Shown here: positions 28,743-37,715 of the stretch, piece after piece
Layout: each line of letters starts with the position of its first letter
Numbering within the stretch: the first letter of the stretch is position 1
Source of the DNA: Micavibrio sp.
GTDB taxonomy: Bacteria > Pseudomonadota > Alphaproteobacteria > Micavibrionales > Micavibrionaceae
Length of the DNA stretch: 64,000 bases
Direction of reading: 5' to 3'
Assembly: GCA_026989265.1 (NCBI GenBank)
Contig: JALSJP010000001.1
Coordinates: 1 to 64,000 of the forward strand
Made by a program: the position numbers and the translations under genes
Notes under the pieces: model-generated
What the model saw: the letters and a program-made list of their open reading frames with translations, nothing else
The model's database searches: none
What the model was told of the DNA's origin: nothing

Positions 28743-31700
28743 ATGATCCAGTTTTCAAAGCTTAGACTAAGTGGCTTTAAGTCATTTGTTGATAAAACAG
28801 AGTTAGAAATCGGACCAGGGCTTAACGGAATTGTTGGGCCTAATGGTTGCGGTAAATCTAATTTAGTTGAAGCTTTGCGTTGGGTCATGGGCGAAAACTC
28901 GGCAAAGCGCATGCGTGGGTCTGGGATGGAGGATGTTATATTCTCTGGCACAGATAAACGTAGCGCGCGCAATTTTGCAGAAGTATCTTTGCTACTCGAT
29001 AATACTACTCGGCAAGCTCCTGATGCATATAATACCAGCAATGAGATAGAGGTCACGCGCAAGATTGAGCGTGACAAAGGCTCTGGCTATAAAATCAACA
29101 GCAAGAATGCAAGGGCGCGAGATGTGCAGGTGCTTTTTGCTGACACTGTGACGGGGGCTAACTCCCCTTCCCTTGTATCACAAGGGCATGTTACGCGCAT
29201 GATTAATGCAAAACCCCAAGACCGCCGCCTTATATTAGAAGAATCGGCTGGAATTGCTGGGCTTTACGCAAGGCGGCATGAGGCAGAATTGCGCCTTAAA
29301 TCCGCTGATGCAAACTTACTGCGCGTTGAAGATATAGTGATAAGCATGGAGGGGCGGCTTGGCTCTCTTAAGCGGCAAGCAAGGCAAGCCTCTAAATACA
29401 AGAATATATCCGCGCAAATACGCCAGTTAGAGCTAGTCACCACATATCTTGAATGGCGAGTGTTAGTTGACAAGCAAAAGGAAATTAAAGATGGTTTTGC
29501 CGCAGCAGAGTCCATTGTTGCGCAAAAACTTATAACCGTAACGCAGCTTACCAAAACTCAAAACACGCAAATTGAAGAGCTTCCGCCGCTACGCAAAAAA
29601 GAGGCAGAGCTTTCGGCTATGCTTCAAAAAAACAAGCTCGATTTACAGCGTATAGAAGAAGAAGCGGCACGTTATAAAAATGATCTGATAGATACAAAGA
29701 CGCAAAATCATCAAACACAAATTGATTTGCAACATGAAGAGCAGCTATTAGAGGAAAGCTCTAACCTGCTTGAACGCGCAGAAATTGAGCATTCTGAGTT
29801 ATTAGCAGAACAAGAAAACGCGCAGCAATCACATAATGAAAAGCTTAAAACCAAAGATAAGCTTAAAATAAAAGTTATTGAGCTTGAGGAGCGCTACACA
29901 GCACTTAAGGAAAATGCCGCCGAAAGCCGCGCCCGTGAGCAATCACTTGAAAAGCAAATTGAGCGTAATAATAACCGCATGAATATAATACTTGGTCGCA
30001 AAGATAACGCGATAGAGGCAAAATATGCTTTGGTTATTGATGCTAATTCCCAAAAAATGATAGAGGATTTGGAGAGTAAAACCTTATCTTTGGAAAGCGA
30101 GCTTCAAGAGCTTAACAGCAATACCGAAAAAGCGCGCCTTGAAATTACTAATGCGGAAGAGCAAACAGAAATAACGCGCAGCGCATTATCAAAGGCTCAA
30201 AGAATATATACTGAGTTTAATTCTGAAATATCTATGTTGGAGCAGTTTTTTCAAAATGATGATGATGATGAAGATTTCGCGCCAATATTGGACTCTATAA
30301 CTACTAAGGCGGGGTTTGAAAAGCCCCTATCTCGCGCCATTGGTGCGGCTCTTATGGCATCTATTGATGATAAAGCTGCTACTAATTGGCGGATATTCAA
30401 TGATAAAATGGCAGTTGAGAGGCTTCCAAACGGCGTGGATGCCCTGCTCCCTTATATTGATGCACCAAAAGAGCTTAGCCTTGCTTTGTCACAAATTGGC
30501 TTTGTCGAGGATAAAAAATCGGGTGAGGAGCTAGCGCATTTATTAAAGGCAGGGCAATCGCTTGTCTCTAGTGATGGGTTTTATTGGCGTTGGGATGGTT
30601 ATCATGTGCAGGCTCATGCAACGGATTCCCACTTTGTCCATTTACAGCAAAAAAACAAGCTTATAGAACTAATATCATCACGCGAAGAAATAAACGAAGC
30701 GCTAGAGCTTGCTCAAGATGACTTGAATAAGGATATCTCGGATCATGCTGCGGCAAAGCAACATTATGAGGAGCTGCTATCCTCTATAAAAGAGCGTGAA
30801 AATAAACTGAAAGAGCTGCGCCCTGCCCTACAAAAGATTAAGGAGAAAAACCTCCGCACTGAGAGTGAGCATAAGCGTTATGACGATCAGATTAAGTCTA
30901 TTAATGAGGATATAGCCGCGCTGCAAGAGGTTTTGGATAAGGATAAGATCTCACTTGATACCCTTATTCAAAGTCAAAATGAGGGAGAACACAGCGATGA
31001 CCTTATAATAGAGGTTAAATCTGATATGGACAATATTAAGGAGCAATATCAAGATGCCGTGCGCAGCTTTGATATGTTAGAGCAAGCGCAAAGCACGAGA
31101 AGCGCTCGCCTGCAAGCTATTGCTGATGAGCGCGTGTCGCTGAAAAACCGATCAATCAGAGCGAAAGAGCGTTTGGTAAAGCTTAATGAGCGCGCGGAAA
31201 TGCTGGCTTTGAAGCTGTCAGAGCTAGAGCAAAACCCTGTAAATGCCAAAACTGGTCATGATGACATATTAGAGCTTATATCCAATTTGGAGAAAAAGCG
31301 CGCAGATGCTAGCGATATGCTGGTTAAATGTGAAAATGAAGTTGCCACGACTAGCAAAGCTTTGAAAGAAGCAGAGAATATATTGGGCGATAAGCGCGAG
31401 GCGCGCGCGCATGCTAACGCTACGTTATCCGCCGTAAATGAGCAGCTTTGCACTATGGAGGCTCAAATAGAAGATGAGCTTGAAATGCGCCCGAATGATC
31501 TGATAAATCACGCAGCTATGGATTTGGCAAAATGCCAAGCTAGCGATCTTCCCAAGCTTAAGCAGGATAAGGATAAATTAAATCGGGATCGCGATAATAT
31601 TGGCTCGGTTAATTTATGCGCCGAAGATGAAGCAAATGAACTTGAGGCGGAGCTTACAACCCTGCTTAATGAGCGTAATGATTTGTTGCAAGCAATTGAT

Positions 31701-32231
31701 GAGCTGCGAGGGGCTATTGCTAAAATAAATAAAGAAGCGCGGGAGCGGCTTAATATTGCTTTTGATCACGTGAATGCACATTTCCAGCGGTTATTTGTAC
31801 GGTTATTTGAAGGCGGAAAAGCGTATTTAAAGCTAATAGAAGCGGATGACCCGATCAATGCAGGGCTAGAGATTTTTGCCCAACCTCCAGGTAAAGCGGT
31901 TCAGTCAATGTCCTTAATGTCAGGCGGAGAGCAAACTTTGACCTCTATCGCGCTTATATTTGCAATGTTTTTAACTAATCCTTCCCCCATATGCGTGCTT
32001 GATGAAATTGACGCGCCGCTTGATGATGCAAATGTTGATCGGGTTTGTAACTTGCTAGATGAAATTGCAGAGCGCGGGGAAACTCGTTTTCTTGTTATTA
32101 CCCATCATCGCCTTAGCATGGCACGGATGGATCGGCTATACGGCGTTACCATGTCAGAAAAAGGCGTGTCACAGCTAGTATCCGTTGATCTGCAACAATC
32201 TTTCGGTTTTATTGATAAGAAGGTTGCTTAA
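28743..32231 (+). CDS. smc: chromosome segregation protein SMC
   Basis: ATPase of the condensin complex. 1162 residues, full length. Walker A GPNGCGKSN at 32-40 and R-loop-like SAKRMRGSGMEDVIF in the N-terminal head; coiled coils to about 500; hinge at about 500-640 (starting after an acidic DDDDED run and containing AIGAALMASIDDKAATNW); second coil; C-terminal head with signature LMSGGEQTLTSIALIFAMF near 1060 and Walker B ICVLDEIDAPLDDANV. No scpA or scpB gene is in the window. Origin loading of SMC by ParB is relevant to the parS-like site at 45705. Confidence 0.97.
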   Translation: MIQFSKLRLSGFKSFVDKTELEIGPGLNGIVGPNGCGKSNLVEALRWVMGENSAKRMRGSGMEDVIFSGTDKRSARNFAEVSLLLDNTTRQAPDAYNTSNEIEVTRKIERDKGSGYKINSKNARARDVQVLFADTVTGANSPSLVSQGHVTRMINAKPQDRRLILEESAGIAGLYARRHEAELRLKSADANLLRVEDIVISMEGRLGSLKRQARQASKYKNISAQIRQLELVTTYLEWRVLVDKQKEIKDGFAAAESIVAQKLITVTQLTKTQNTQIEELPPLRKKEAELSAMLQKNKLDLQRIEEEAARYKNDLIDTKTQNHQTQIDLQHEEQLLEESSNLLERAEIEHSELLAEQENAQQSHNEKLKTKDKLKIKVIELEERYTALKENAAESRAREQSLEKQIERNNNRMNIILGRKDNAIEAKYALVIDANSQKMIEDLESKTLSLESELQELNSNTEKARLEITNAEEQTEITRSALSKAQRIYTEFNSEISMLEQFFQNDDDDEDFAPILDSITTKAGFEKPLSRAIGAALMASIDDKAATNWRIFNDKMAVERLPNGVDALLPYIDAPKELSLALSQIGFVEDKKSGEELAHLLKAGQSLVSSDGFYWRWDGYHVQAHATDSHFVHLQQKNKLIELISSREEINEALELAQDDLNKDISDHAAAKQHYEELLSSIKERENKLKELRPALQKIKEKNLRTESEHKRYDDQIKSINEDIAALQEVLDKDKISLDTLIQSQNEGEHSDDLIIEVKSDMDNIKEQYQDAVRSFDMLEQAQSTRSARLQAIADERVSLKNRSIRAKERLVKLNERAEMLALKLSELEQNPVNAKTGHDDILELISNLEKKRADASDMLVKCENEVATTSKALKEAENILGDKREARAHANATLSAVNEQLCTMEAQIEDELEMRPNDLINHAAMDLAKCQASDLPKLKQDKDKLNRDRDNIGSVNLCAEDEANELEAELTTLLNERNDLLQAIDELRGAIAKINKEARERLNIAFDHVNAHFQRLFVRLFEGGKAYLKLIEADDPINAGLEIFAQPPGKAVQSMSLMSGGEQTLTSIALIFAMFLTNPSPICVLDEIDAPLDDANVDRVCNLLDEIAERGETRFLVITHHRLSMARMDRLYGVTMSEKGVSQLVSVDLQQSFGFIDKKVA

Positions 32232-32234
32232 AAT

Positions 32235-32558
32235 ATGAGTGCCGATAAAGACGAAGAACAGCAAAAAATAGATGACATTGTAAAACGTGCAGAAAAATTG
32301 CGCGCTAGCACTCCTGACGAAGTCTTTGCTGAAAAAGAAGGGGAGGAGGAAATATCTCCCGAAGCTAAAAAAAGTGCGCGGGCGGGGTCTGAATTTTTAG
32401 CTAATATATTTGCTGGAGCTATATTAGGATACGGCATTGACTGGTATTTTGAAACGCTGCCATGGGGTATGATATTCTTTATAATTATGGGGTTTATCAG
32501 CGGGGTTTATCGCGCAAATGCCGCCATGAAAGAAAGTTATAAAGAAAATGACGAATGA
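32235..32558 (+). CDS. atpI: ATP synthase accessory protein AtpI-like
   Basis: 107 residues. A charged N-terminus (about 1-50) precedes two transmembrane helices (EFLANIFAGAILGYGIDWYF and MIFFIIMGFISGVYRAN), the AtpI/AtpQ pattern with FAGAILGYGIDW typical of alphaproteobacteria. It is thought to aid c-ring assembly. It starts 3 bp after smc and precedes atpB, so F0 expression may partly continue from the smc transcript. Confidence 0.85.
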   Translation: MSADKDEEQQKIDDIVKRAEKLRASTPDEVFAEKEGEEEISPEAKKSARAGSEFLANIFAGAILGYGIDWYFETLPWGMIFFIIMGFISGVYRANAAMKESYKENDE

Positions 32559-32645
32559 TACAAAACTTCCATTGCTTATTGTAAATAAATGAGTTACAAA
32601 CATGAAAATTTTTAATAAGAATTAGTTTTTTCGGAGATAAAAAAC

Positions 32646-33392
32646 GTGGCTAGCCCTATTGATCAGTTTGTTGTTTCACCTATAGCTCCATTGGATATAT
32701 TGGGAATTGATATTTCTTTTACTAACTCTTCCTTGTGGATGCTTATATCTGCTGTTATTTCTGTTGTGTTTTTAAGCTTGGCAATGCGCCATAAAGCGAT
32801 GGTTCCTAGTAGATTACAAGTGTGCGCTGAGATGCTTTATGAATTTTTGGGGTCAATGGTTAGTGATAATGTTGGCTCAAAAGGTCGTCAATATTTTCCA
32901 CTTATATTTACATTATTTACGTTTGTTCTTATGGGAAATTTACTAGGTCTTGTCCCTTACGCCTTTACATATACTTCACATCTGATTGTTACAGGTGTTT
33001 TGGCTCTTATGATATTTTTTATGGTTATTGGTTTTGGGCTTTATAATCATGGGCTAAAGTTTTTTAGCCTGTTTCTACCTCCAAATGTACCGTGGTGGCT
33101 GGTTTTATTCATTATACCTATTGAAATAATATCATTCTTTGTGCGCCCTTTAACATTATCTGTTCGTCTGTTCGCAAATATGATGGCAGGGCATATTATC
33201 CTGAAAGTGGTTGTTAGCTTTGCTGTGGCGGCTGCTAGCATGGGCGCAGCATGGAGCGTTTTAGGCGTGTTTCCAGTATTGATTAATGTTGGAATGATGA
33301 TGTTTGAATTACTGGTTGCTGTTATTCAAGCTTATGTTTTTGCTATTTTATCGTGTGTTTATCTAAAAGATAGTGTTGATCTTCACCACTAA
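32646..33392 (+). CDS. atpB: F0F1 ATP synthase subunit a
   Basis: Proton-channel subunit of F0. 248 residues, five to six hydrophobic helices. The essential arginine is Arg174 in LSVRLFANMMAGHIILKVV; LVPYAFTYTSHL and the C-terminal ELLVAVIQAYVFAILSCVYLKDS are also conserved. The start is GTG at 32646 with CGGAG at 32632-32636. The F1 genes (atpHAGDC) are elsewhere, as is normal in alphaproteobacteria. Confidence 0.97.
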   Translation: MASPIDQFVVSPIAPLDILGIDISFTNSSLWMLISAVISVVFLSLAMRHKAMVPSRLQVCAEMLYEFLGSMVSDNVGSKGRQYFPLIFTLFTFVLMGNLLGLVPYAFTYTSHLIVTGVLALMIFFMVIGFGLYNHGLKFFSLFLPPNVPWWLVLFIIPIEIISFFVRPLTLSVRLFANMMAGHIILKVVVSFAVAAASMGAAWSVLGVFPVLINVGMMMFELLVAVIQAYVFAILSCVYLKDSVDLHH

Positions 33393-33465
33393 ATATGTAT
33401 TATCGCTTCGATGAAAAAATAATATTTTTTAATAATTTAAATTAACTACGTAAAAGGAAAAAATA

Positions 33466-33690
33466 ATGGAATTAGAAGCTGCAAAACTTATTGCTGGTGC
33501 GTTGGTGGTTTTACCTGCCTTTGGTGCTGCTCTTGGACTGGGGATGTATTTCGCATCATATAACAATGCGATAGCGCGTAATCCTGAAACAAAAAAATTG
33601 CTGGATGAGAAATTTTTCCTTATCTTGGCGTTTATCGAAGCTCTTGGTATTATTCCAATTGGTATCGGCGCGGCTATGCTGTTTGGCTAA
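33466..33690 (+). CDS. atpE: F0F1 ATP synthase subunit c
   Basis: 74-residue hairpin forming the rotor ring. Helix 1 is LIAGALVVLPAFGAALGLGMYF, the polar loop is NAIARNPE and helix 2 holds the ion-binding acid Glu58 in FIEALGIIPIGIGAAMLF. The helix-1 glycine motif is reduced (GAALGLG), and no Gln for sodium binding is visible, so proton use is expected. Preceded by AAAAGGAAAA, a good ribosome binding site, which suits the high copy number of this subunit. Confidence 0.96.
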   Translation: MELEAAKLIAGALVVLPAFGAALGLGMYFASYNNAIARNPETKKLLDEKFFLILAFIEALGIIPIGIGAAMLFG

Positions 33691-33733
33691 TCGCTCGCAG
33701 ATATTAAAACTTAAGTAATCGGGAAGATCGATA

Positions 33734-34333
33734 ATGAAAAAACTGGCACTTTCCAGCTTTTTAATGCTCTCATATGTAAGTCATGCTTATGCTGGTAAGG
33801 CGGAGCATGTTCATGGAGCGCATCATACAGAATCATCGGGCGGTCTTCCTCAACTTGACCCCTCCTCTTTCACTAATCAGACTTTTTGGCTGGTATTGAT
33901 ATTTGTGGCAATATATTTGTTTTTCTCACGGAAATCTTTGCCTGACATATCAAATGTGGTGGAAAATCGGGGTGAGCGCATTAAAAATGATTTAGATTCT
34001 GCTGCCGTTTTAAAAGATGAGGTTGCATCTCTTCAAGCCTCTTATGAGGAAAGCTTAAATGTCACTCGTGCGAAATCTGCCCTTTTATTCAAGGAGATAG
34101 AGGGTGATATTAAATCTAAAACTGAAGAATATAGCAAGGATTTTCAAGATCATTCATCAAGTAAAATTTCAGAACTTGAAGCTAATATAGAAAAAGCTAT
34201 GGCGAGTGCTATGGATGATATGAATGATATTGCTGCTGATGTAGCTGTGAGCGCTGCTGAAAAAATAATTGGTGTGCGCACTGATGTTAAAAGCGTAAAA
34301 GATGTTATTAGCTCTATAAATAAAGCGGCTTAG
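33734..34333 (+). CDS. atpF2: F0F1 ATP synthase subunit b' with signal-peptide-like N-terminus
   Basis: 199 residues; b' of the alphaproteobacterial/cyanobacterial b-b' stator. The membrane helix QTFWLVLIFVAIYLFFSRKSL lies at about 48-68 and is followed by a long coiled coil. Unusually, residues 1-20 (MKKLALSSFLMLSYVSHAYA) look like a cleavable signal peptide and are followed by a His-rich GKAEHVHGAHH segment before the normal start. If cleaved, the mature protein would begin in the periplasm, as expected for b-type subunits. Located between c and b as usual. Confidence 0.92.
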   Translation: MKKLALSSFLMLSYVSHAYAGKAEHVHGAHHTESSGGLPQLDPSSFTNQTFWLVLIFVAIYLFFSRKSLPDISNVVENRGERIKNDLDSAAVLKDEVASLQASYEESLNVTRAKSALLFKEIEGDIKSKTEEYSKDFQDHSSSKISELEANIEKAMASAMDDMNDIAADVAVSAAEKIIGVRTDVKSVKDVISSINKAA

Positions 34334-34347
34334 GGGATTATATAAAT

Positions 34348-34848
34348 ATGGAATTTTTAACTGCATTATTAGAAAATGGTTATACTTGGTACACGTTTTC
34401 ATTCCTGATATTCGCCTTTATTATAGTTAAATTTGGCGGACCTTTTATAATTTCTGCGCTTGATGGGCGCATAGCACAAATCAAAAATGACTTAAGCGAA
34501 GCCGAGAGCTTACGCGTTGAAGCGCAAGAAATGCTTGCTCAATACCAACGTAAGCATCGTGATGCAGTTCAAGAATCAGAAAAAATTCTTGAGAGCGCAC
34601 GCGCTAATGCTGCTCAATTTAAAATTAAAGCCGAGGCTGATCTTGAAGAAATAATCAAGCGTCGTGAAGCTCAATTAGAAGACCGCTTAAAGCGTATGGA
34701 GCAAAACGCAGTTAATGAAATACAATCATATGCGGCTGAGCTTGCTATAAATGCAGCATCTCAAATAATAATTGATAATTTAGATAAAAAGACTAATACT
34801 AAATTAATTGAGGATTCTATTGGGAATATTCAAACTAGTATTCACTAA
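34348..34848 (+). CDS. atpF: F0F1 ATP synthase subunit b
   Basis: 166 residues. One N-terminal membrane helix (YTWYTFSFLIFAFIIVKFGG, about 12-31) then a charged coiled coil typical of the stator stalk (NDLSEAESLRVEAQEMLAQY, IIKRREAQLEDRLKRMEQNA) and the delta-binding end AAELAINAASQIIIDNL. Fourteen bp after b'. Last gene of the F0 cluster; proA follows after 29 bp. Confidence 0.95.
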   Translation: MEFLTALLENGYTWYTFSFLIFAFIIVKFGGPFIISALDGRIAQIKNDLSEAESLRVEAQEMLAQYQRKHRDAVQESEKILESARANAAQFKIKAEADLEEIIKRREAQLEDRLKRMEQNAVNEIQSYAAELAINAASQIIIDNLDKKTNTKLIEDSIGNIQTSIH

Positions 34849-34877
34849 TTAATGCGGGCTTACAATAAGGTTTAACC

Positions 34878-36164
34878 ATGTCAGAAGCTGCACTTAATAA
34901 TCAATCACCAGAAGATATTGTTAATGAGCTTGGGCGTGCTGCTAAAGCCGCCGCCGCGGTGCTTGCTCGCACTCCGACATGTGATATAAATAATTTTCTT
35001 GAAGTACTAGCCTGTACCATAATATCGCCTGCGAATATTGATGCTATTTTAAAAGCTAATGACAAGGATTTAGCATCAGCAAAGCAGCGCGGGCTAGCTA
35101 GCTCTATGATTGACCGCCTCACACTTAGTAAAGAGCGTATTAATGATATGGCGCGCGGCATTAAAACCGTGATGGGGCTTGCTGATCCTAATGGTCGTAT
35201 TTTATGGGAGGAAAACCGCCCTAATGGTCTGAAAATCCAGCGCATTTCTTGCCCGCTTGGCGTTTTTGGTATGATCTACGAATCGCGCCCTAATGTTACT
35301 ATTGATGCTTCTATATTATGTTTAAAATCACATAATGCCGTTATTTTGCGCGGTGGCTCTGAAAGCCTTAATAGCTCGCTTGCTTTGCATGAAATCATCC
35401 AAGATACTCTGGAGAAATGTGACTTACCAAAATCATGCGTTTCTATGATCCCGATTAGTGATCGCGCAGCCGTTGGCGCAATGCTTCGTGCTTCGGATTA
35501 TATTGATGTAATGATTCCGCGCGGTGGACATGGTCTTATTGAGCGCGTAATGAACGAGGCGCGTATGCCCGTATTTGGGCATCTTGATGGGCTATGCCAT
35601 ATCTATGTCCATAAAAGCGCGACGGCTAAAATCGCCAAAGACGTGACGCTGAATGCAAAAATGCGCCGCACGGGTATTTGCGGAGCTATGGAGACTTTGC
35701 TGCTTGATAATGAGCTGGATAAATCAATAGCCGCCGATATTATAGCCAATATTATTGATGGTGGCTGCGAAATTGTTGGTGATGAAGCCGTACAATCCCT
35801 TGATAGTCGCGTTGGAGCAGCAAGCCCGCAAGATTGGAACACCGAATATCTTGATGCAAAATTAAGCGTTCGTTTTATTGGCGGAGTTGAGCAAGCATGC
35901 TCTTATATAAATACTAATGGCTCGCACCATACTGATTGTATAATCGCACAAGATGAAAAATCGGTTGCATATTTCCAGCAAAATATAGATAGCGGCATTG
36001 TCATGCATAACGCCTCCACCCAATTCGCTGATGGCGGAGAATTTGGCATGGGCGCAGAAATTGGCATTGCTACTGGCAAGATGCATGCGAGAGGGCCAGT
36101 AGGATTGGAGCAGCTATGCACTTATAAATATCTAGTGCATGGAAGCGGTCAAACCCGCACATAA
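34878..36164 (+). CDS. proA: glutamate-5-semialdehyde dehydrogenase (gamma-glutamyl phosphate reductase)
   Basis: Second step of proline synthesis from glutamate. 428 residues. PLGVFGMIYESRPNVTIDA (substrate/cofactor region), ILRGGSE, and the catalytic cysteine Cys268 in RRTGICGAMETLL are clear, as is FADGGEFGMGAEIGIATGK...GPVGLEQL near the C-terminus. No proB nearby. It heads a run found widely in alphaproteobacteria: proA-nadD-rsfS-rlmH-envC-ctpA. Confidence 0.96.
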   Translation: MSEAALNNQSPEDIVNELGRAAKAAAAVLARTPTCDINNFLEVLACTIISPANIDAILKANDKDLASAKQRGLASSMIDRLTLSKERINDMARGIKTVMGLADPNGRILWEENRPNGLKIQRISCPLGVFGMIYESRPNVTIDASILCLKSHNAVILRGGSESLNSSLALHEIIQDTLEKCDLPKSCVSMIPISDRAAVGAMLRASDYIDVMIPRGGHGLIERVMNEARMPVFGHLDGLCHIYVHKSATAKIAKDVTLNAKMRRTGICGAMETLLLDNELDKSIAADIIANIIDGGCEIVGDEAVQSLDSRVGAASPQDWNTEYLDAKLSVRFIGGVEQACSYINTNGSHHTDCIIAQDEKSVAYFQQNIDSGIVMHNASTQFADGGEFGMGAEIGIATGKMHARGPVGLEQLCTYKYLVHGSGQTRT

Positions 36165-36173
36165 TATGATGAT

Positions 36174-36812
36174 ATGACCATATTCTCACCCCCTCATATA
36201 TTAAATTCGCCGCGATGGAATAATATGCGCATAGGCATTCTTGGCGGATCATTTAATCTCGCTCATGCAGGACATATTCATATCTCAGAAATAGCTCTTA
36301 AATACCTAAAACTTGATGCTATTTGGTGGATGGTAACACCTAAAAACCCATTAAAGAGCGATAATGACCTTGTTTCTATGGAAAAACGCATTGAATATGC
36401 ACGTAACTTGCTTGATAACCACCCTAAAATGGTGGTTACCGACATGGAAAAGGAGTTTGAGACGGGTAATAGCTATAAATCCATTAAAAAACTTAATAAA
36501 CGCTATCCTAACACTAGATTTGCATTCATAACTGGGATGGATAATGCCCATAACTTTCATTTATGGCATAATTGGAGGGGTTTATTAGGTGAGATTTGCA
36601 TGATACATATAGCTCGCAATACTGAACAAGGGCTTGTTCGCAACTCCCCTGCCCGTATGCTCACCTCGCAAAAGCAGGTTATTTTAAATGGAGCAGGAAA
36701 GCTCCCTCTTGAGGCTAATACTACATATTGGCTGCTCAAAAATAGTATTTTGGACATTTCATCAACTGAAATACGCGAATTTGCTTTGATTAAAGATAAA
36801 AAGTCAATATAA
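36174..36812 (+). CDS. nadD: nicotinate-nucleotide adenylyltransferase
   Basis: Forms nicotinate adenine dinucleotide in NAD synthesis. The nucleotidyltransferase signature is IGILGGSFNLAHAGHIHIS (N-L replaces the common N-P) and the C-terminal ISSTEIR is present. The longest form has 212 residues from ATG at 36174; a second ATG at 36225, just before RIGILGGSF, would drop 17 residues and is equally plausible. Nine bp after proA. Confidence 0.93.
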   Translation: MTIFSPPHILNSPRWNNMRIGILGGSFNLAHAGHIHISEIALKYLKLDAIWWMVTPKNPLKSDNDLVSMEKRIEYARNLLDNHPKMVVTDMEKEFETGNSYKSIKKLNKRYPNTRFAFITGMDNAHNFHLWHNWRGLLGEICMIHIARNTEQGLVRNSPARMLTSQKQVILNGAGKLPLEANTTYWLLKNSILDISSTEIREFALIKDKKSI

Positions 36813-36842
36813 TCCGCATTTATAAAAGGATAAAAACATAAT

Positions 36843-37226
36843 ATGAATAATAAAAAAGAGGCTCTTAGCTCCGCTCAAATAAAAAAAATAATTGAAGAGT
36901 CTTTGGACGCTGATAAGGCGATAGATGTTATTTCCATTTCTCTTGCGAATGTAAGTGCGATTGCGGATTATATGATAATTGCTTCGGGAACTTCTTCTCG
37001 CCATGTTAGCGCTTTGGCGCGTAAGCTTAAAGAAAATTTGCAATCAAAGGGCGCAAAGGGCATTGTTATAGAAGGACTATCACAATGTGATTGGGTTGTG
37101 ATGGACGCTGGCGATGTCATTGTCCATCTATTCCGCCCTGAAGTGCGAGAGTTTTATAATATTGAAAAAATATGGTGTGAGCGCGATTCATTGCTTGAAA
37201 ATGCGCATGATAATGCCCAAACATAA
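36843..37226 (+). CDS. rsfS: ribosomal silencing factor RsfS
   Basis: Binds ribosomal protein L14 and blocks subunit joining when nutrients run low. 127 residues. Family signatures: AIDVISISLANVSAIADYMIIASGTSSRHVSALA, IEGLSQCDWVVMDAGDVIVHLFRPEVREFYNIEKIW. Placed between nadD and rlmH as in most bacteria. Confidence 0.96.
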   Translation: MNNKKEALSSAQIKKIIEESLDADKAIDVISISLANVSAIADYMIIASGTSSRHVSALARKLKENLQSKGAKGIVIEGLSQCDWVVMDAGDVIVHLFRPEVREFYNIEKIWCERDSLLENAHDNAQT

Positions 37227-37250
37227 ATAATTTAGAAAGATTACTTAGCT

Positions 37251-37709
37251 GTGCTTAAAATAGATATCATTGCAATTTCACGTATCAAAAAGGGCGCGTA
37301 TTTAGAGCTTGTTGATAATTATAAAAAGCGCATAAAGTGGGATTTAACAATTCATGAGCTTGAATCAAAACATAGCGATCCTAAAAAAAGCCAAAAAGAC
37401 GAAGAAGAGAAAATCCTAAAACGCATTGATAATCAAGCAGTTGTAATAATACTTGATGAGCTTGGAGATGGTCTGAAATCATTAGATTTTGCCAAAACCC
37501 TTGAAAACTTCAAAAATAATGGCGAAAGACATATTCAGTTTATTATTGGCGGTGCTGATGGATTAACTGACGCGGTAAGAGACAAAGCAGATATATTATT
37601 AAGCTTTGGGCAGCAAACTTGGCCGCATTTACTAGCAAGAGTTATGTTGCTGGAGCAAATATACCGCGCAGAGCAAATAATTGCTGGTCACCCATATCAT
37701 AGAGAATAA
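37251..37709 (+). CDS. rlmH: 23S rRNA (pseudouridine-1915-N3)-methyltransferase
   Basis: SPOUT methyltransferase acting on helix 69 of 23S rRNA. 152 residues from a GTG at 37251. QFIIGGADGLTDAVRDKADILLSFG (the SAM knot) and the C-terminal LLARVMLLEQIYRAEQIIAGHPYHRE are diagnostic. Follows rsfS after 24 bp; the envC-like gene begins 6 bp after its stop. Confidence 0.96.
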   Translation: MLKIDIIAISRIKKGAYLELVDNYKKRIKWDLTIHELESKHSDPKKSQKDEEEKILKRIDNQAVVIILDELGDGLKSLDFAKTLENFKNNGERHIQFIIGGADGLTDAVRDKADILLSFGQQTWPHLLARVMLLEQIYRAEQIIAGHPYHRE

Positions 37710-37715
37710 CGCGCA

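Noticed and set aside
28661-29077. 138-residue minus-strand ORF
   Set aside because: Mostly inside smc on the opposite strand and ending in the palindromic element; a shadow of smc.
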